This document shows, in pieces, positions 8,405 to 16,959 of a DNA stretch of 64,000 nt. Positions within the stretch are counted from its first letter, which is position 1, and each line of letters starts with the position of its first letter. Both the position numbers and the translations under genes were made by a program. The stretch is from Kaistia sp. 32K (GTDB lineage Bacteria; Pseudomonadota; Alphaproteobacteria; Rhizobiales; Kaistiaceae): the NCBI RefSeq assembly GCF_016629525.1, contig NZ_AP024269.1, positions 310,001 to 374,000 of the forward strand, given 5' to 3'. Below the pieces are notes generated by a model. That model was not told the DNA's origin. It did not search any database and saw only the letters and a program-made list of their open reading frames with translations.

Positions 8405-10566
8405 CCCGCATCCCCGATTTCTCGACGGTTTCCTTCGCCGATGCGCCGGTTTCACCGCCGGCCGGCGGCGCGGACTGGCTGACGCCGGAGGCGATCGCGG
8501 TCAAGCCGCTCTACACCGCCGCCGACCGCGATCCCCTGGAGGCCATCGACAGCTATCCGGGCATCGCGCCGTTCCTGCGCGGTCCCTATCCCACCATGTA
8601 TGTGAACCAGCCCTGGACGATCCGCCAATATGCCGGCTTCTCCACGGCCGAGGATTCGAACGCCTTCTACCGGCGCAACCTCGCCGCAGGACAGAAGGGC
8701 CTCTCCGTCGCCTTCGACCTCGCCACCCATCGCGGCTATGACAGCGACCATCCGCGCGTCGCCGGCGATGTCGGCATGGCGGGCGTGGCGATCGACTCGA
8801 TCTACGACATGCGCACGCTGTTTTCCGGCATTCCGCTCGACCGGATGAGCGTGTCGATGACGATGAACGGCGCCGTGCTGCCGATCCTGGCGCTCTACAT
8901 CGTCGCGGCGGAAGAGCAGGGCGTGCCGCCGGAGAAGCTCTCCGGCACGATCCAGAATGACATCCTCAAGGAGTTCATGGTCCGCAACACCTATATCTAC
9001 CCGCCGGAACCGTCGATGCGGATCATCTCCGACATCTTCGCCTATACGTCCGAGCACATGCCGAAGTTCAATTCGATCTCGATTTCCGGCTATCACATGC
9101 AGGAAGCGGGCGCGACGCAGGATCTCGAGCTCGCCTATACGCTCGCCGACGGCGTCGAATATATCCGCGCCGGGCTCAAGGCCGGCCTCGACATCGACCA
9201 GTTCGCGCCGCGGCTGTCGTTCTTCTGGGCGATCGGCATGAACTTCTTCATGGAGGTCGCCAAGATGCGCGCCGGCCGCCTGATCTGGGCGAAGCTGGTA
9301 AGCCAGTTCGAGCCGAAGAACGAGAAGTCGCTGGCGCTCCGCACCCATTGCCAGACCTCCGGCTGGTCGCTCGCCGCGCAGGACGTCTACAACAACGTCA
9401 TTCGCACCACGGTCGAGGCGATGGCGGCGACGCAGGGCCATACCCAGTCGCTGCACACCAACGCGCTCGACGAAGCGCTGGCGCTGCCGACCGACTTCTC
9501 CGCCCGCATCGCCCGCAATACGCAAATCTTCCTGCAGCAGGAGAGCGGCACGACGCGGATCATCGATCCCTGGGGCGGGTCCTATTATGTCGAGGCGCTG
9601 ACGGCCGAGCTCGCCGCCCGCGCGTTGGCGCATATCGAGGAAGTCGAAAAGCTCGGCGGCATGGCCAAGGCGATCGAGGCCGGCATTCCAAAACTCCGCA
9701 TCGAGGAAGCCGCCGCCAAGACCCAAGCTCGCATCGATTCAGGCCAGCAGACGGTCGTCGGCGTCAACAAATACCGCCTCGACGACGAGCCGGATATCGA
9801 CGTGTTGAAGGTCGACAATTCCTCGGTCCGCGCCCAGCAGATCGAGAAACTGGCGAGGCTGCGCGCCGAGCGCGACCCGGCAGCCGTCGCGGCCAGCCTC
9901 GAGGCGCTCGCCGCTTCGGCGCGCACCGGAGAGGGCAATCTGCTGGCGCTCGCCGTCGACGCCGCCCGCGCCAAGGCAACCGTCGGCGAGATCTCGACCG
10001 CGCTGGAAAAGGCGTGGAAGCGCCACAAGGCGGTGATCAAGGTCAATTCCGGTGTCTATCGCGAAGGTTTCGGCGAGCAGGGCGCGCCGATTGAGCGGCT
10101 TTCGACACTCGTCTCGGAATTCACCCATGACGAAGGCCGGCCCCCACGCATCCTCGTCGCCAAGATGGGGCAGGACGGTCATGACCGCGGCCAGAAGGTG
10201 ATCGCCAGCGCCTTCGCCGATATCGGCTTCGACGTCGTCATCGGGCCGCTCTTCGCGACGCCGGAAGAGGTCGCGACCCACGCGATTTCGGAGAAGGTGC
10301 ATGTCGTCGGCGTCTCGTCGCTCGCCGCCGGACATCTGACGCTGGTGCCGGAACTCAAGGCCGAGCTGGCGCGGCAGGGCCGGCCCGACATCATGATCGT
10401 CGTCGGCGGCGTGATCCCGCCGCAGGATTTCGAGGCGCTGAAGGCGGCGGGCGCCGCCGCGATCTTTCCGCCGGGAACCCCCGTCACCGAGGCGGCCGCC
10501 GATCTCCTGGAAAAGCTGCGCGGGCACCTTGGCTTCGCGCAGAAGCACCCTTCCGCCTATGTCTGA
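8401..10566 (+). CDS. mutB: Methylmalonyl-CoA mutase, large (catalytic) subunit
   Basis: 721 aa, normal length. The N-terminal catalytic barrel shows [19 protein letters not shown] and [16 protein letters not shown] substrate-binding segments; the C-terminal B12 domain carries [15 protein letters not shown] with the cobalt-ligand His in DGHDRG, then GVSSLAAGH and VVGGVIPP. It needs adenosylcobalamin and performs the radical carbon-skeleton rearrangement methylmalonyl-CoA to succinyl-CoA. The first ATG overlaps the mutA stop by four bases. No MeaB/ArgK chaperone or epimerase gene is next to it; the following gene, 21 bp on, is a transglycosylase. The gene is also called scpA, bhbA or mcmA in relatives. 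Confidence 0.97.
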   Translation: MTRIPDFSTVSFADAPVSPPAGGADWLTPEAIAVKPLYTAADRDPLEAIDSYPGIAPFLRGPYPTMYVNQPWTIRQYAGFSTAEDSNAFYRRNLAAGQKGLSVAFDLATHRGYDSDHPRVAGDVGMAGVAIDSIYDMRTLFSGIPLDRMSVSMTMNGAVLPILALYIVAAEEQGVPPEKLSGTIQNDILKEFMVRNTYIYPPEPSMRIISDIFAYTSEHMPKFNSISISGYHMQEAGATQDLELAYTLADGVEYIRAGLKAGLDIDQFAPRLSFFWAIGMNFFMEVAKMRAGRLIWAKLVSQFEPKNEKSLALRTHCQTSGWSLAAQDVYNNVIRTTVEAMAATQGHTQSLHTNALDEALALPTDFSARIARNTQIFLQQESGTTRIIDPWGGSYYVEALTAELAARALAHIEEVEKLGGMAKAIEAGIPKLRIEEAAAKTQARIDSGQQTVVGVNKYRLDDEPDIDVLKVDNSSVRAQQIEKLARLRAERDPAAVAASLEALAASARTGEGNLLALAVDAARAKATVGEISTALEKAWKRHKAVIKVNSGVYREGFGEQGAPIERLSTLVSEFTHDEGRPPRILVAKMGQDGHDRGQKVIASAFADIGFDVVIGPLFATPEEVATHAISEKVHVVGVSSLAAGHLTLVPELKAELARQGRPDIMIVVGGVIPPQDFEALKAAGAAAIFPPGTPVTEAAADLLEKLRGHLGFAQKHPSAYV

Positions 10567-10587
10567 CGGCGCGGGGAGGGCGGACCG

Positions 10588-11553
10588 ATGATATCGCGCC
10601 TTTCCCGCCGCCTCCGTGTCGTGGCCGTGCTGGCGTTCGCCGTCGCGCTGCCGGCGCTTCCCGCCCGCGCGGCGGAAGAAACGACGGTGCAGACGCTCTG
10701 CCGCCTGATCGAGACGGCGGCCGACGCGCATGGGCTGCCGCGCGATTATTTCACCCGCCTGATCTGGCGGGAATCGAGCTTCCGTCCTCATGTCACGAGC
10801 CCCGCCGGCGCGCAGGGCATCGCGCAGTTCATGCCGGGCACGGCGGACGAACAGGGGCTGGATGATCCGTTCGATCCCGAACTCGCGATTCCCGCCTCTG
10901 CCAAGTATCTAAAATTGCTCAGGAATCGGTTTGGGAATCTCGGTCTCGCAGCTGCAGCATACAATGCCGGCCCGACGCGGCTGGCGAGATGGATCGACAG
11001 CGGCGGCTATCTGCCGATCGAGACCGAGGACTATGTCCTCTTCATCACCGGTCGCAGCGTCTCCGACTGGAACGCCGGCTCGGTCGAGGTGCTGGCGCCG
11101 CCGTCATCGAAGCCGGATCCGAAGGAGGGAGCCGTCGAGCCGAGGCCGTCGGACCCGCGATCGGCAGAGGAGCGGTCCGTCGGTTCGAAGCCGGCTAAGA
11201 AGAGGTCGGATGCGGCGAGGGCGGCGCTGGAGGCGAAGGATTGCGTGACGCTGGTGGCGGCGATCCGGGCCTTCTCGCCGTCGCTGATCGAGGGCGCCTA
11301 TGCGCCGTTCGGCGTGCAGCTCTCCGGCAATTTCTCGAAAAGCCGGGCGATCGCTTCCTATCATCGCCAGGTGTCGCGCTATCCCGCGCTGCTCGAGGGC
11401 AAGCCGACGCTGGTCCTCGGCTCGCGCGCCGCCGGACGCGGCCGGCGGGCCTTCTATCGCGTGCGGCTGCCGGCGGAGACGCTGCGGGAAGCGGTAAGGC
11501 TTTGTCAGGCCCTGCAGAACAAGGGCGGCGCCTGCGTCGTGCTGCGCAACTAG
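10588..11553 (+). CDS. Lytic transglycosylase (SLT domain) with SPOR-like C-terminus
   Basis: 321 aa with a signal peptide (RRLRVVAVLAFAVALPALPARAAEE). The SLT domain covers about residues 35-150: catalytic Glu in LIWRESSFRPHV, then SPAGAQGIAQFMPGTA and AAAAYNAGPTRLARW. A charged linker (about 170-215) leads to a SPOR-like domain (FGVQLSGNFSKSRAIASY ... ACVVLRN). It should cleave the MurNAc-GlcNAc bond in the periplasm with 1,6-anhydro product, the SPOR tail guiding it to denuded glycan. ATG at 10588 follows GGGGAGGG. Only 21 bp separates it from mutB, so read-through is possible though the functions are unrelated. Followed by a terminator. Confidence 0.9.
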   Translation: MISRLSRRLRVVAVLAFAVALPALPARAAEETTVQTLCRLIETAADAHGLPRDYFTRLIWRESSFRPHVTSPAGAQGIAQFMPGTADEQGLDDPFDPELAIPASAKYLKLLRNRFGNLGLAAAAYNAGPTRLARWIDSGGYLPIETEDYVLFITGRSVSDWNAGSVEVLAPPSSKPDPKEGAVEPRPSDPRSAEERSVGSKPAKKRSDAARAALEAKDCVTLVAAIRAFSPSLIEGAYAPFGVQLSGNFSKSRAIASYHRQVSRYPALLEGKPTLVLGSRAAGRGRRAFYRVRLPAETLREAVRLCQALQNKGGACVVLRN

Positions 11554-11583
11554 AGCGTTTTCGCGCGAAAGGGTTCTGACGAA

Positions 11584-11607
11584 GAAGCCCGCCGGATGGC
11601 GGGCTTC
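11584..11607. terminator. Bidirectional terminator between transglycosylase and BA14K gene 2
   Basis: Perfect 10-base stem GAAGCCCGCC/GGCGGGCTTC with loop GGAT, placed between two convergent genes. The T-run is short, so efficiency is uncertain. Confidence 0.65.
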
Positions 11608-11621
11608 CTGGGCGTTTCAGC

Positions 11622-12227
11622 TCAATTGTAGGGCGACAGGCACTGCTGGCGCGGGCCCTCATAGGGCTGGAAGCTGTTGTCGGAAGCGCGATACGAGCGG
11701 TAGCGATCCTCGCACCAGCGCAGATGGCTGGTGGAGAGACGCGGCGGCGCGACTTCCCGCGGCTGGTTGGCGATGGCGCCGCCGATCAGGGCGCCGACGC
11801 CGAAGGCCGCCATCGGATACCACCAGCCGTCGCTGTGGCGACGATAGCCGGGGCGGGAATGGTTGTAGCCCTGGTGGCCGTTCCAGTAGCCGGGACGGCT
11901 CGGGCCGGGGCGGTAGTGACCGCCATGGCTGGGACCGGGACCACCCCAGCCCGGGCCGCCATGGCCGGGTCGGCCGGGGCCACTGTGATTCGGGCCGCCG
12001 TGGTTCGGACCGTTCCAGTTGCCGCCGCCATGCCCGCCGCCATGTCCGGGCCGGCCCTGGTTGGGGCGATTGCCCTGCCGGCAGCCTTCCGGCGGGCAGC
12101 GGACGTCGATGACATTCGAGGATACGCTGCCGGGATCGACGCGCAGCAGCGGCGCGGCCTGGACCGGCATGGCAGCGACCGCGAAGGTGAACGTCATGGC
12201 GGTGGCGCAGATCTTCTTCAGATCCAT
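11622..12227 (-). CDS. BA14K family secreted protein (paralogue 2)
   Basis: 201 aa with signal peptide ([23 protein letters not shown]). [14 protein letters not shown] precedes a long Gly/Pro/His/Asn-rich low-complexity stretch (about residues 50-120, [18 protein letters not shown] type), then [17 protein letters not shown] and the BA14K box [19 protein letters not shown] ending CLSPYN. The ends match paralogue 1 nearly word for word while the linker is wholly different in composition, so the copies evolve mainly by linker turnover. ATG at 12227 follows AAGGAA. Function is undetermined; secreted or inner-membrane-anchored periplasmic location is expected. Confidence 0.9.
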   Translation of the reverse strand: MDLKKICATAMTFTFAVAAMPVQAAPLLRVDPGSVSSNVIDVRCPPEGCRQGNRPNQGRPGHGGGHGGGNWNGPNHGGPNHSGPGRPGHGGPGWGGPGPSHGGHYRPGPSRPGYWNGHQGYNHSRPGYRRHSDGWWYPMAAFGVGALIGGAIANQPREVAPPRLSTSHLRWCEDRYRSYRASDNSFQPYEGPRQQCLSPYN

Positions 12228-12661
12228 GGAAATTCCTTCTCGATATGGCGATCAGCAGGCTGATCGGAGGGGCCGTCCGTCCCGCGCAAGCGGTCCGGAC
12301 GTCGGCATCGTTCCGACCCTGCGTTGCGCGCTTTCGCGCATGCACGTCGGACCATGAATGCCAACTTACTGTCAGTCTAACTGACGAAATAGACCAAAAG
12401 TATGATCTGCATCACGGGGAAGATCAGGGATTGCAGGATCCGGACGGAAATATGGAACGGGCACCATTCTCCGGCTCTGTCTTCGGACCTGGCTGGGCTG
12501 TTTGTTTGCGCGAGCGGCTGCGAACGGACGGAGAACCTAGCTCGGGAATATCTCGGGACTTTTTGCGCAGAATTGCCAGAATCTGGCAAAATCAGGCCCG
12601 TTTTGTTCCCGTACGCGTTAGGGTAACCAGCATATAAGCTACTGAAAACGTAGGGAGTTTT
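12228..12661. other. AT-richer intergenic region between BA14K gene 2 and tRNA-Gly
   Basis: No gene with family resemblance or a plausible ribosome site was found in these 434 bp, although open frames cross it. Base composition is visibly less GC-rich than the neighbourhood. It contains the palindrome 12371-12385 and presumably the promoter of the BA14K gene. Confidence 0.55.
12371..12385. promoter_or_regulatory. Palindrome before BA14K gene 2 (possible operator)
   Basis: GTCAGTCTAACTGAC is a perfect inverted repeat with a 5 nt centre, 144 bp upstream of the start codon. Its core matches the palindrome in front of BA14K gene 1. Confidence 0.4.
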
Positions 12662-12736
12662 TGGAGCGGGCGATGGGAATTGAACCCACGACATTCAGCT
12701 TGGGAAGCTGACGTTCTACCTCTGAACTACACCCGC
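12662..12736 (-). tRNA. tRNA-Gly (anticodon CCC)
   Basis: Read on the minus strand, the acceptor stem GCGGGTG pairs with CGCCCGC (one G-T pair), the D arm is TAGTTCAGAGGTAGAAC, the anticodon stem TCAGC/GCTGA encloses loop TTCCCAA (anticodon CCC), and the T arm has GGGTTCAATTCCC. CCA is encoded at the 3' end (12662-12664). It decodes GGG and, with TCC/GCC isoacceptors elsewhere, completes glycine reading. Confidence 0.95.
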
Positions 12737-12941
12737 TTTTAAGTGACTGAAATCACTTATCTTTTCGCGATTTTGTCCAACTGGAACGGCATATTCGCGG
12801 AAAGTGGGACAATGTGTACCCGTTTTATCCCGTGTTGATCAAGGCCATTGCCTTGCCGGCCTGCTTCTTCCGGTTGGCCTTTCTGGTGTAGATCACAGTT
12901 TGCTTCATCGACTGCCCGGGCGCCTGCGGCGGCGCTGCCGC

Positions 12942-14138
12942 CTACGCCGCCGTTGCTATCAAAGGTTGCGTCACGTTGCTTGTCAGCGCTTCAATCTCGG
13001 CCAGGACGTGCTCCGCCGTGATGTCGTTCTTGCAGCGAACCTTCTCCGGGCATCGGCGCACGACGTCGAGGCCACAGCCCCGGCATTCGATCGCGCTCAT
13101 CAGAATGCTGACGCGGGGGCCCTGGAACCCCCAGAGCTCCGGCAGGTGCGAGGCCGTAAAGATGCCGAGCGTCGGACGACCGAGCTGGGCGGCGACATGA
13201 CCGGCCCCGGAATTGTTCGATATGACGAGGGAGGCGGAGCTCAGGAGCTCGTTGAACTGCTGTTCGGAGAGGTTCGATGCGACGTCGATGCTTCCCCCGC
13301 CACGCTCCCGTGCGACGCGGGCGGTCTGCTGCAGAACCGCCGCGTCCTCGTTTCGCCCGACCAGGATCACGGTTCGGGTCCTGGAGAGTGCGGCGACGAG
13401 CTCTTCGAAATTCTGGATCGGCCAATCCCGCAAGTGGGAATTGGAAAACGGCGCCACCACGACCGGGCCATCGTCATCGACGGGCGGCTGCATCCAATCG
13501 ATCTGGCCGTAGAACCAGGCCGCCGCCTTGGACACCAGAAGCGTGAGGCTGTCGGCGATGTGCTGAATCCGCATTTGATTGCGATCGGCGTGCTTGTCGA
13601 CCCAGCGTCGTGGCAACAGTCCAGACAGCCCGGCCCGCTGCAGGAGCTTGTAGGCTTTTTTCCGGCGCAGGTTCAACGCTCCCGGGGGGATGGCTATATC
13701 GATCTGAGGATTGCGATACCGATCCGCGATCGCGGCGTGATGTCGTGCCTCGATGGCAAGCAATACGGAGCGGGTGTCGTCCGGCACGCGCATGTCGATT
13801 GCGAGATCGAACGGGCCGTTGAGGAGTTCGCGAATATCCGTGGCGATCCGACGCCGTTCACCCAGTCGCGGGTTCCGGCCGAAGAAATCGAAAGCTACAT
13901 AGTCGTCGGCGAGATCAAATTGCCTGGCGGTACCGATGTTCCAGCTGCCGACGACGAGGGTGATATGCGCGTCGGCGAAGCGTTTCCTGAGCTCCTTCAA
14001 TGGCCCCAGCGACATCCAGAAATCGCCGACGTGATCGAGCTTGAGCGCTACGATGCGCAGCTGGCTTCCGATCGCGTTCTGCGCTTCCCAGCTTCGATAG
14101 ATCACTCTGTCGGGGCCGCGATGTACAACGTAGCTCAT
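12942..14138 (-). CDS. Glycosyltransferase family 9 (heptosyltransferase-like)
   Basis: 398 aa. N-terminal half: LRIVALKLDHVGDFWMSLGPLKELRKRF, the GT9 acceptor-domain opening with the catalytic-type Asp. C-terminal half: VVVAPFSNSHLRDWPIQNFEELVAAL, TVILVGRNED, SSASLVISNNSGAGHVAAQLGRPTLGIF, the ADP-sugar-binding signature. The tail ECRGCGLDVVRRCPEKVRC has the four-cysteine pattern seen in many GT9 proteins. The family adds heptose or related sugars to LPS core or capsule on the cytoplasmic side of the inner membrane. The start lacks a strong ribosome site. Base composition is distinctly lower in GC than flanking genes and it sits beside a tRNA gene, which suggests later acquisition. Confidence 0.85.
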   Translation of the reverse strand: MSYVVHRGPDRVIYRSWEAQNAIGSQLRIVALKLDHVGDFWMSLGPLKELRKRFADAHITLVVGSWNIGTARQFDLADDYVAFDFFGRNPRLGERRRIATDIRELLNGPFDLAIDMRVPDDTRSVLLAIEARHHAAIADRYRNPQIDIAIPPGALNLRRKKAYKLLQRAGLSGLLPRRWVDKHADRNQMRIQHIADSLTLLVSKAAAWFYGQIDWMQPPVDDDGPVVVAPFSNSHLRDWPIQNFEELVAALSRTRTVILVGRNEDAAVLQQTARVARERGGGSIDVASNLSEQQFNELLSSASLVISNNSGAGHVAAQLGRPTLGIFTASHLPELWGFQGPRVSILMSAIECRGCGLDVVRRCPEKVRCKNDITAEHVLAEIEALTSNVTQPLIATAA

Positions 14139-14393
14139 CTGTTCGCCAGGGCTCGTTCAGTCCGCAATTTTCAGTTGCATATTGAGACACAATAAACCAT
14201 AGCGCGCAAGGTCAATTGATGGCCTGACTAAATGGACGCCTGCTCATACGGCAATTGCTTGTGCGCTCGTGACTCCCTGAAGTCCGAAGCGGTGCGTCCG
14301 GAGAGAAGACCCTGTCATCGCCGCCGGGGGCTGTCGACCCCGGCTGCCCGTTAACATCGACTTTTTGGGGCACAACTACGGCGCCGTCCTTCG

Positions 14394-15506
14394 TCACGGC
14401 GCCGCGGCGAAGAGGAGGAAGGCGAGGAAGATCACCAGGTGGACGCCGCCCTGCAGGATTGTCGTGCGGCCGAGCATCAGGGTGAGGATGCTGGCCAAGA
14501 GCGTCAGCACGATCTGCACGATGTGATCTGCCTCGAGCCCGAGCGTGATCGGGCGGTGGAGCCAGAGTGAAATCACCGCGATGATGGGGATGCTCAGCCC
14601 GATGCTCGCCAGCGCCGATCCGAGCGCCAGGTTGACGCTGGTCTGCACCCGGTTGGTGCGGGCGGCGCGGAAGGCGGTGCTGCCTTCGGGAAGCAGCACG
14701 ACGGCGGCGATGACGACGCCGACGAATTCCGCGTTGAAACCGATATCGGCGACGACCTGGGTGATCGTCGACGTCAGCCCCTCGGCCAGCAGGATGACCA
14801 GCAGCAGCGAGACGACCAGCATTCCGGCGCTGGTGATCGCCTGCTGCCGCGTCGGAATGGCGTGGTGGGGCACGGGCTCGACGACGTCATCCAGAAAGTC
14901 CGTGCGGTGGCGCACGGTCTGGACGAAGAGAAACAGCGCGTAGAGCGCGAGCGAGACGACCGCGACGAAGGCAAGCTGCATCGGCGCGTAGAACGGTCCC
15001 GGCACCGACATGGTGAAGTTCGGCAGGATCAGCGTCAGCGTGGTCAGCGTTGCCATGACGCTCAACGCGCCGATGGCGCCCTTGGTCTGGAACTGCTGTT
15101 CGCGATGCAGGATGCCGCCGGTCAAAAGGCAGAGGCCGACGACGCCGTTCAGTACGATCATGACGGTGGCGAAGACCGTGTCGCGGGCAATCTGGCTGCT
15201 CTCGGTTGCGGACGCGGAGAGCATGGTCGAGACGATCAGCGAAACCTCGATCACCGTGACGGCGAGCGCCAGAATGATGGCGCCGAACGGCTCGCCGATC
15301 CGGTGCGAGACGATCTCGGCATGATGCACGGACGAGAACACCGATCCGATCAGGAAGACGCCGGAGAGCCACAGGAACAGGTTCGAATGCGGGCCGGTAA
15401 GGTGCAGATGCTCGGCCGCGATCAGCAGGATCGCCCCGACGAGCGAGGCCGGAAGCAGCCAGCCGAAGCGGGATTTCGGATGGGTTTGTTCGTTCGACGG
15501 GTGCAT
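14394..15506 (-). CDS. chaA: Calcium/proton (cation) antiporter, CaCA family ChaA-like
   Basis: 370 aa integral membrane protein, about 10-11 helices. The two CaCA alpha repeats are recognisable: AIILALAVTVIEVSLIVSTML with its acidic residue, and AAVVLLPEGSTAFRAARTNRVQTSVNLALGSALASIGLS. A hydrophilic loop (TVRHRTDFLDDVVEPVPHHA) separates the halves. It exchanges Ca2+ or Na+/K+ for H+ across the inner membrane and supports alkaline or salt tolerance. MHPSNEQTHPKSRFGWLL at 15506 is preferred; a TTG at 15560 would add 18 unconserved residues. Single gene; a 9-bp inverted repeat spans its stop codon (14379-14404). Confidence 0.92.
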   Translation of the reverse strand: MHPSNEQTHPKSRFGWLLPASLVGAILLIAAEHLHLTGPHSNLFLWLSGVFLIGSVFSSVHHAEIVSHRIGEPFGAIILALAVTVIEVSLIVSTMLSASATESSQIARDTVFATVMIVLNGVVGLCLLTGGILHREQQFQTKGAIGALSVMATLTTLTLILPNFTMSVPGPFYAPMQLAFVAVVSLALYALFLFVQTVRHRTDFLDDVVEPVPHHAIPTRQQAITSAGMLVVSLLLVILLAEGLTSTITQVVADIGFNAEFVGVVIAAVVLLPEGSTAFRAARTNRVQTSVNLALGSALASIGLSIPIIAVISLWLHRPITLGLEADHIVQIVLTLLASILTLMLGRTTILQGGVHLVIFLAFLLFAAAP

Positions 15507-15909
15507 GAGCGATCTGCCGGTCCCACAGGAGCGATGTTCTGCGGCGTGTATAAGCTCCAATTCGAAAGGAAGGGTTGAGAGCGGCGGGTCCCGGATCGCT
15601 GGTGTGGGGACAGATCACAGGCCGGAACGACGGATGCCGGCAGGCGATCCGATGTGACCGCATCCATCGCAGCTTTGGCCGTCTCCCCGGCTGCATTCCT
15701 GCGCCGGTACATCATCGATGTTGGGTGGGCGGCCAGACACCGAACCTCTGGGCGACATGGATATCGCCGAGTTTCTCACGGGATCGAACCGTTCCGGGTT
15801 CGATCCCGTTCGCCATCGGTTTCATGCAAGGGGAGGCGTACTGCCGATAGGCCTGCGGCTGTTGGACGGACCCAGAAACTCGGATCGGCCGGCGCCTCCG
15901 GGCGGCGGA
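15507..15909. other. Intergenic region upstream of chaA
   Basis: These 403 bp carry no convincing gene; short open frames (for example 15718-15924 on the plus strand) show no family resemblance or ribosome site. The chaA promoter should lie near 15510-15600. A 13-bp perfect hairpin is at 15778-15809. Confidence 0.5.
15778..15809. repeat. Perfect 13-bp inverted repeat
   Basis: ACGGGATCGAACC and GGTTCGATCCCGT flank a 6 nt loop (GTTCCG). No T-run follows on either strand, so a simple terminator is doubtful. It lies 101 bp beyond the stop of the hypothetical gene at 15910. Confidence 0.6.
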
Positions 15910-16356
15910 TCAGTGCTCCGTTGAGCCCGGCGGCTTGCCGCCGCCCTGGAGTTGGTCCGGATTGGGGGTGATGTCGACCTGGGCGGAGGGCGCGCGCTCC
16001 GGCGCGGTGGCGGGCGTGGGCCGTGCCTCGGCGGTCGGCTTCGCGGCAGCCGGCCGTGCCTCGGCAGTTGGCTTCGCCGCTGCCGTCGCGGCCCGGCGGG
16101 CCGGCTTGGCGGCTGTCGTCGGGGCGGCGCGGCGTGCGGAATCGGTCCGGGCCTTGACGGGCCGCGGGCGGTCCTCGGCGGAAAGGCGGGGTCCCACCTG
16201 CTCGAGCCGATCGGCGATCCATCCGAGATGCGTGAGAACCTGTCCGCGCTTCGCGCCGGCCGGTGCCTCGGCGAAATCCTGAAGGTCGGATCGCAGCAGC
16301 CGCATGAGAACGGAGATCTCCTGCAGGCTGTTCTTCAATCCCGTGGCTGCGGCCAT
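15910..16356 (-). CDS. Hypothetical protein with Ala/Pro/Lys/Arg-rich tail, EcfG promoter
   Basis: 148 aa, no signal peptide. Residues 1-58 (MAAATGLKNSLQEISVLMRLLRSDL ... HLGWIADRLEQVG) look like a compact helical domain. The rest is low-complexity Ala/Pro/Lys/Arg sequence resembling a histone-H1-like tail, including a doubled KPTAEARPAAA unit encoded by a 33-bp tandem repeat. No known family is recognised. The ATG at 16356 has a GAGGGAG ribosome site 6 bases upstream, whereas the longer open frame to 16494 does not. A perfect GGAAC-N16-CGTT promoter starts 34 bp upstream, so expression in the general stress response is expected. A nucleic-acid-binding role is only a guess from composition. 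Confidence 0.65.
   Translation of the reverse strand: MAAATGLKNSLQEISVLMRLLRSDLQDFAEAPAGAKRGQVLTHLGWIADRLEQVGPRLSAEDRPRPVKARTDSARRAAPTTAAKPARRAATAAAKPTAEARPAAAKPTAEARPTPATAPERAPSAQVDITPNPDQLQGGGKPPGSTEH
16021..16086. repeat. Two-unit 33-bp tandem repeat inside the hypothetical gene at 15910
   Basis: Units 16021-16053 and 16054-16086 both begin CCGTGCCTCGGC and differ at a few positions; they encode the repeated AKPTAEARP peptide on the minus strand. Confidence 0.7.
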
Positions 16357-16389
16357 GTCGGCGCTCCCTCTCTGAAAGGCATGGCAGTC

Positions 16390-16414
16390 AACGCCGGGGA
16401 GCTGGCCTCGTTCC
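16390..16414 (-). promoter_or_regulatory. EcfG-type (general stress) promoter
   Basis: On the minus strand GGAAC (16414-16410), a 16-base spacer and CGTT (16393-16390) match the known alphaproteobacterial EcfG consensus GGAAC-N16/17-CGTT. It ends 34 bp before the start codon at 16356. Confidence 0.75.
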
Positions 16415-16502
16415 CTGAGGCGGGAATGCGATAGCGCTTCGTGCTCATGGCGACGCCCCGCCGGGGAGGGCGGGGCGTCATGCGGCGAGGGCAAGCTCTC
16501 GA

Positions 16503-16805
16503 CTACTGGATTTGGGTGCAGAAGGTCTTCACGGCCGCCGAGTAGCGCAGCGGCTCCGCCGTGACGTTCTGGTTGCAGGTGTTCTTGGCGGCGGTGAGCT
16601 GCTCGGGCGTCAGGCCGACGGCGCCCTGCGTGATGTCGAAGCCGAAGACATCCTCGTCCTTGATCTGCGCCTTCACCGGATCCATGCCGCTCGTGGCGCC
16701 GTTCTGGCCGCCCGTTCCGGTATTGTCGCTCGTCTGGGCGATGGCCGGCGAAGCAAAGAGCGCCACGAGTGCGGCCGCGGCGATCGTATATTTGAGACTG
16801 TTCAT
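16503..16805 (-). CDS. Small secreted hypothetical protein behind an EcfG promoter
   Basis: 100 aa. A signal peptide (NSLKYTIAAAALVALFASPAIAQ) is followed by a Thr/Gly/Asn-rich segment and a mature domain with two cysteines (KNTCNQNVTAEPLRYSAAVKTFCTQIQ) that could form a disulfide in the periplasm. The start is fixed by AGGAGGA five bases before ATG 16805; upstream codons to 16850 precede that site. No family was recognised; similar short two-Cys periplasmic proteins occur in Rhizobiales without known function. A GGAAC-N16-CGTT promoter lies 93 bp upstream, indicating induction in stress or stationary phase. Confidence 0.75.
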   Translation of the reverse strand: MNSLKYTIAAAALVALFASPAIAQTSDNTGTGGQNGATSGMDPVKAQIKDEDVFGFDITQGAVGLTPEQLTAAKNTCNQNVTAEPLRYSAAVKTFCTQIQ

Positions 16806-16897
16806 TGCGTTCCTCCTGTCGTGATTTGCCGGACAGGCATGGACCTTCAATCCTGCCAGCTATTCGATCAGGCCGTTGAACCTAATCACTGGAGAAC

Positions 16898-16922
16898 GAA
16901 CGACAGACTTGGCGGATGGTTC
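16898..16922 (-). promoter_or_regulatory. EcfG-type (general stress) promoter
   Basis: Minus strand: GGAAC (16922-16918), 16-base spacer, CGTT (16901-16898), 93 bp upstream of the small secreted protein at 16805. Confidence 0.72.
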
Positions 16923-16959
16923 CGAATTTCTTCCGAGGATTGCGGTGGCTCGTTGCCGA

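Noticed and set aside
15796..15815. A tRNA 3' half near GGTTCGATCCC
   Set aside because: No acceptor, D or anticodon stem can be formed around it; the similarity comes from the hairpin sequence.
15718..15924. A 68-residue plus-strand ORF
   Set aside because: No ribosome site or family resemblance, overlaps the hairpin and the end of the minus-strand gene.
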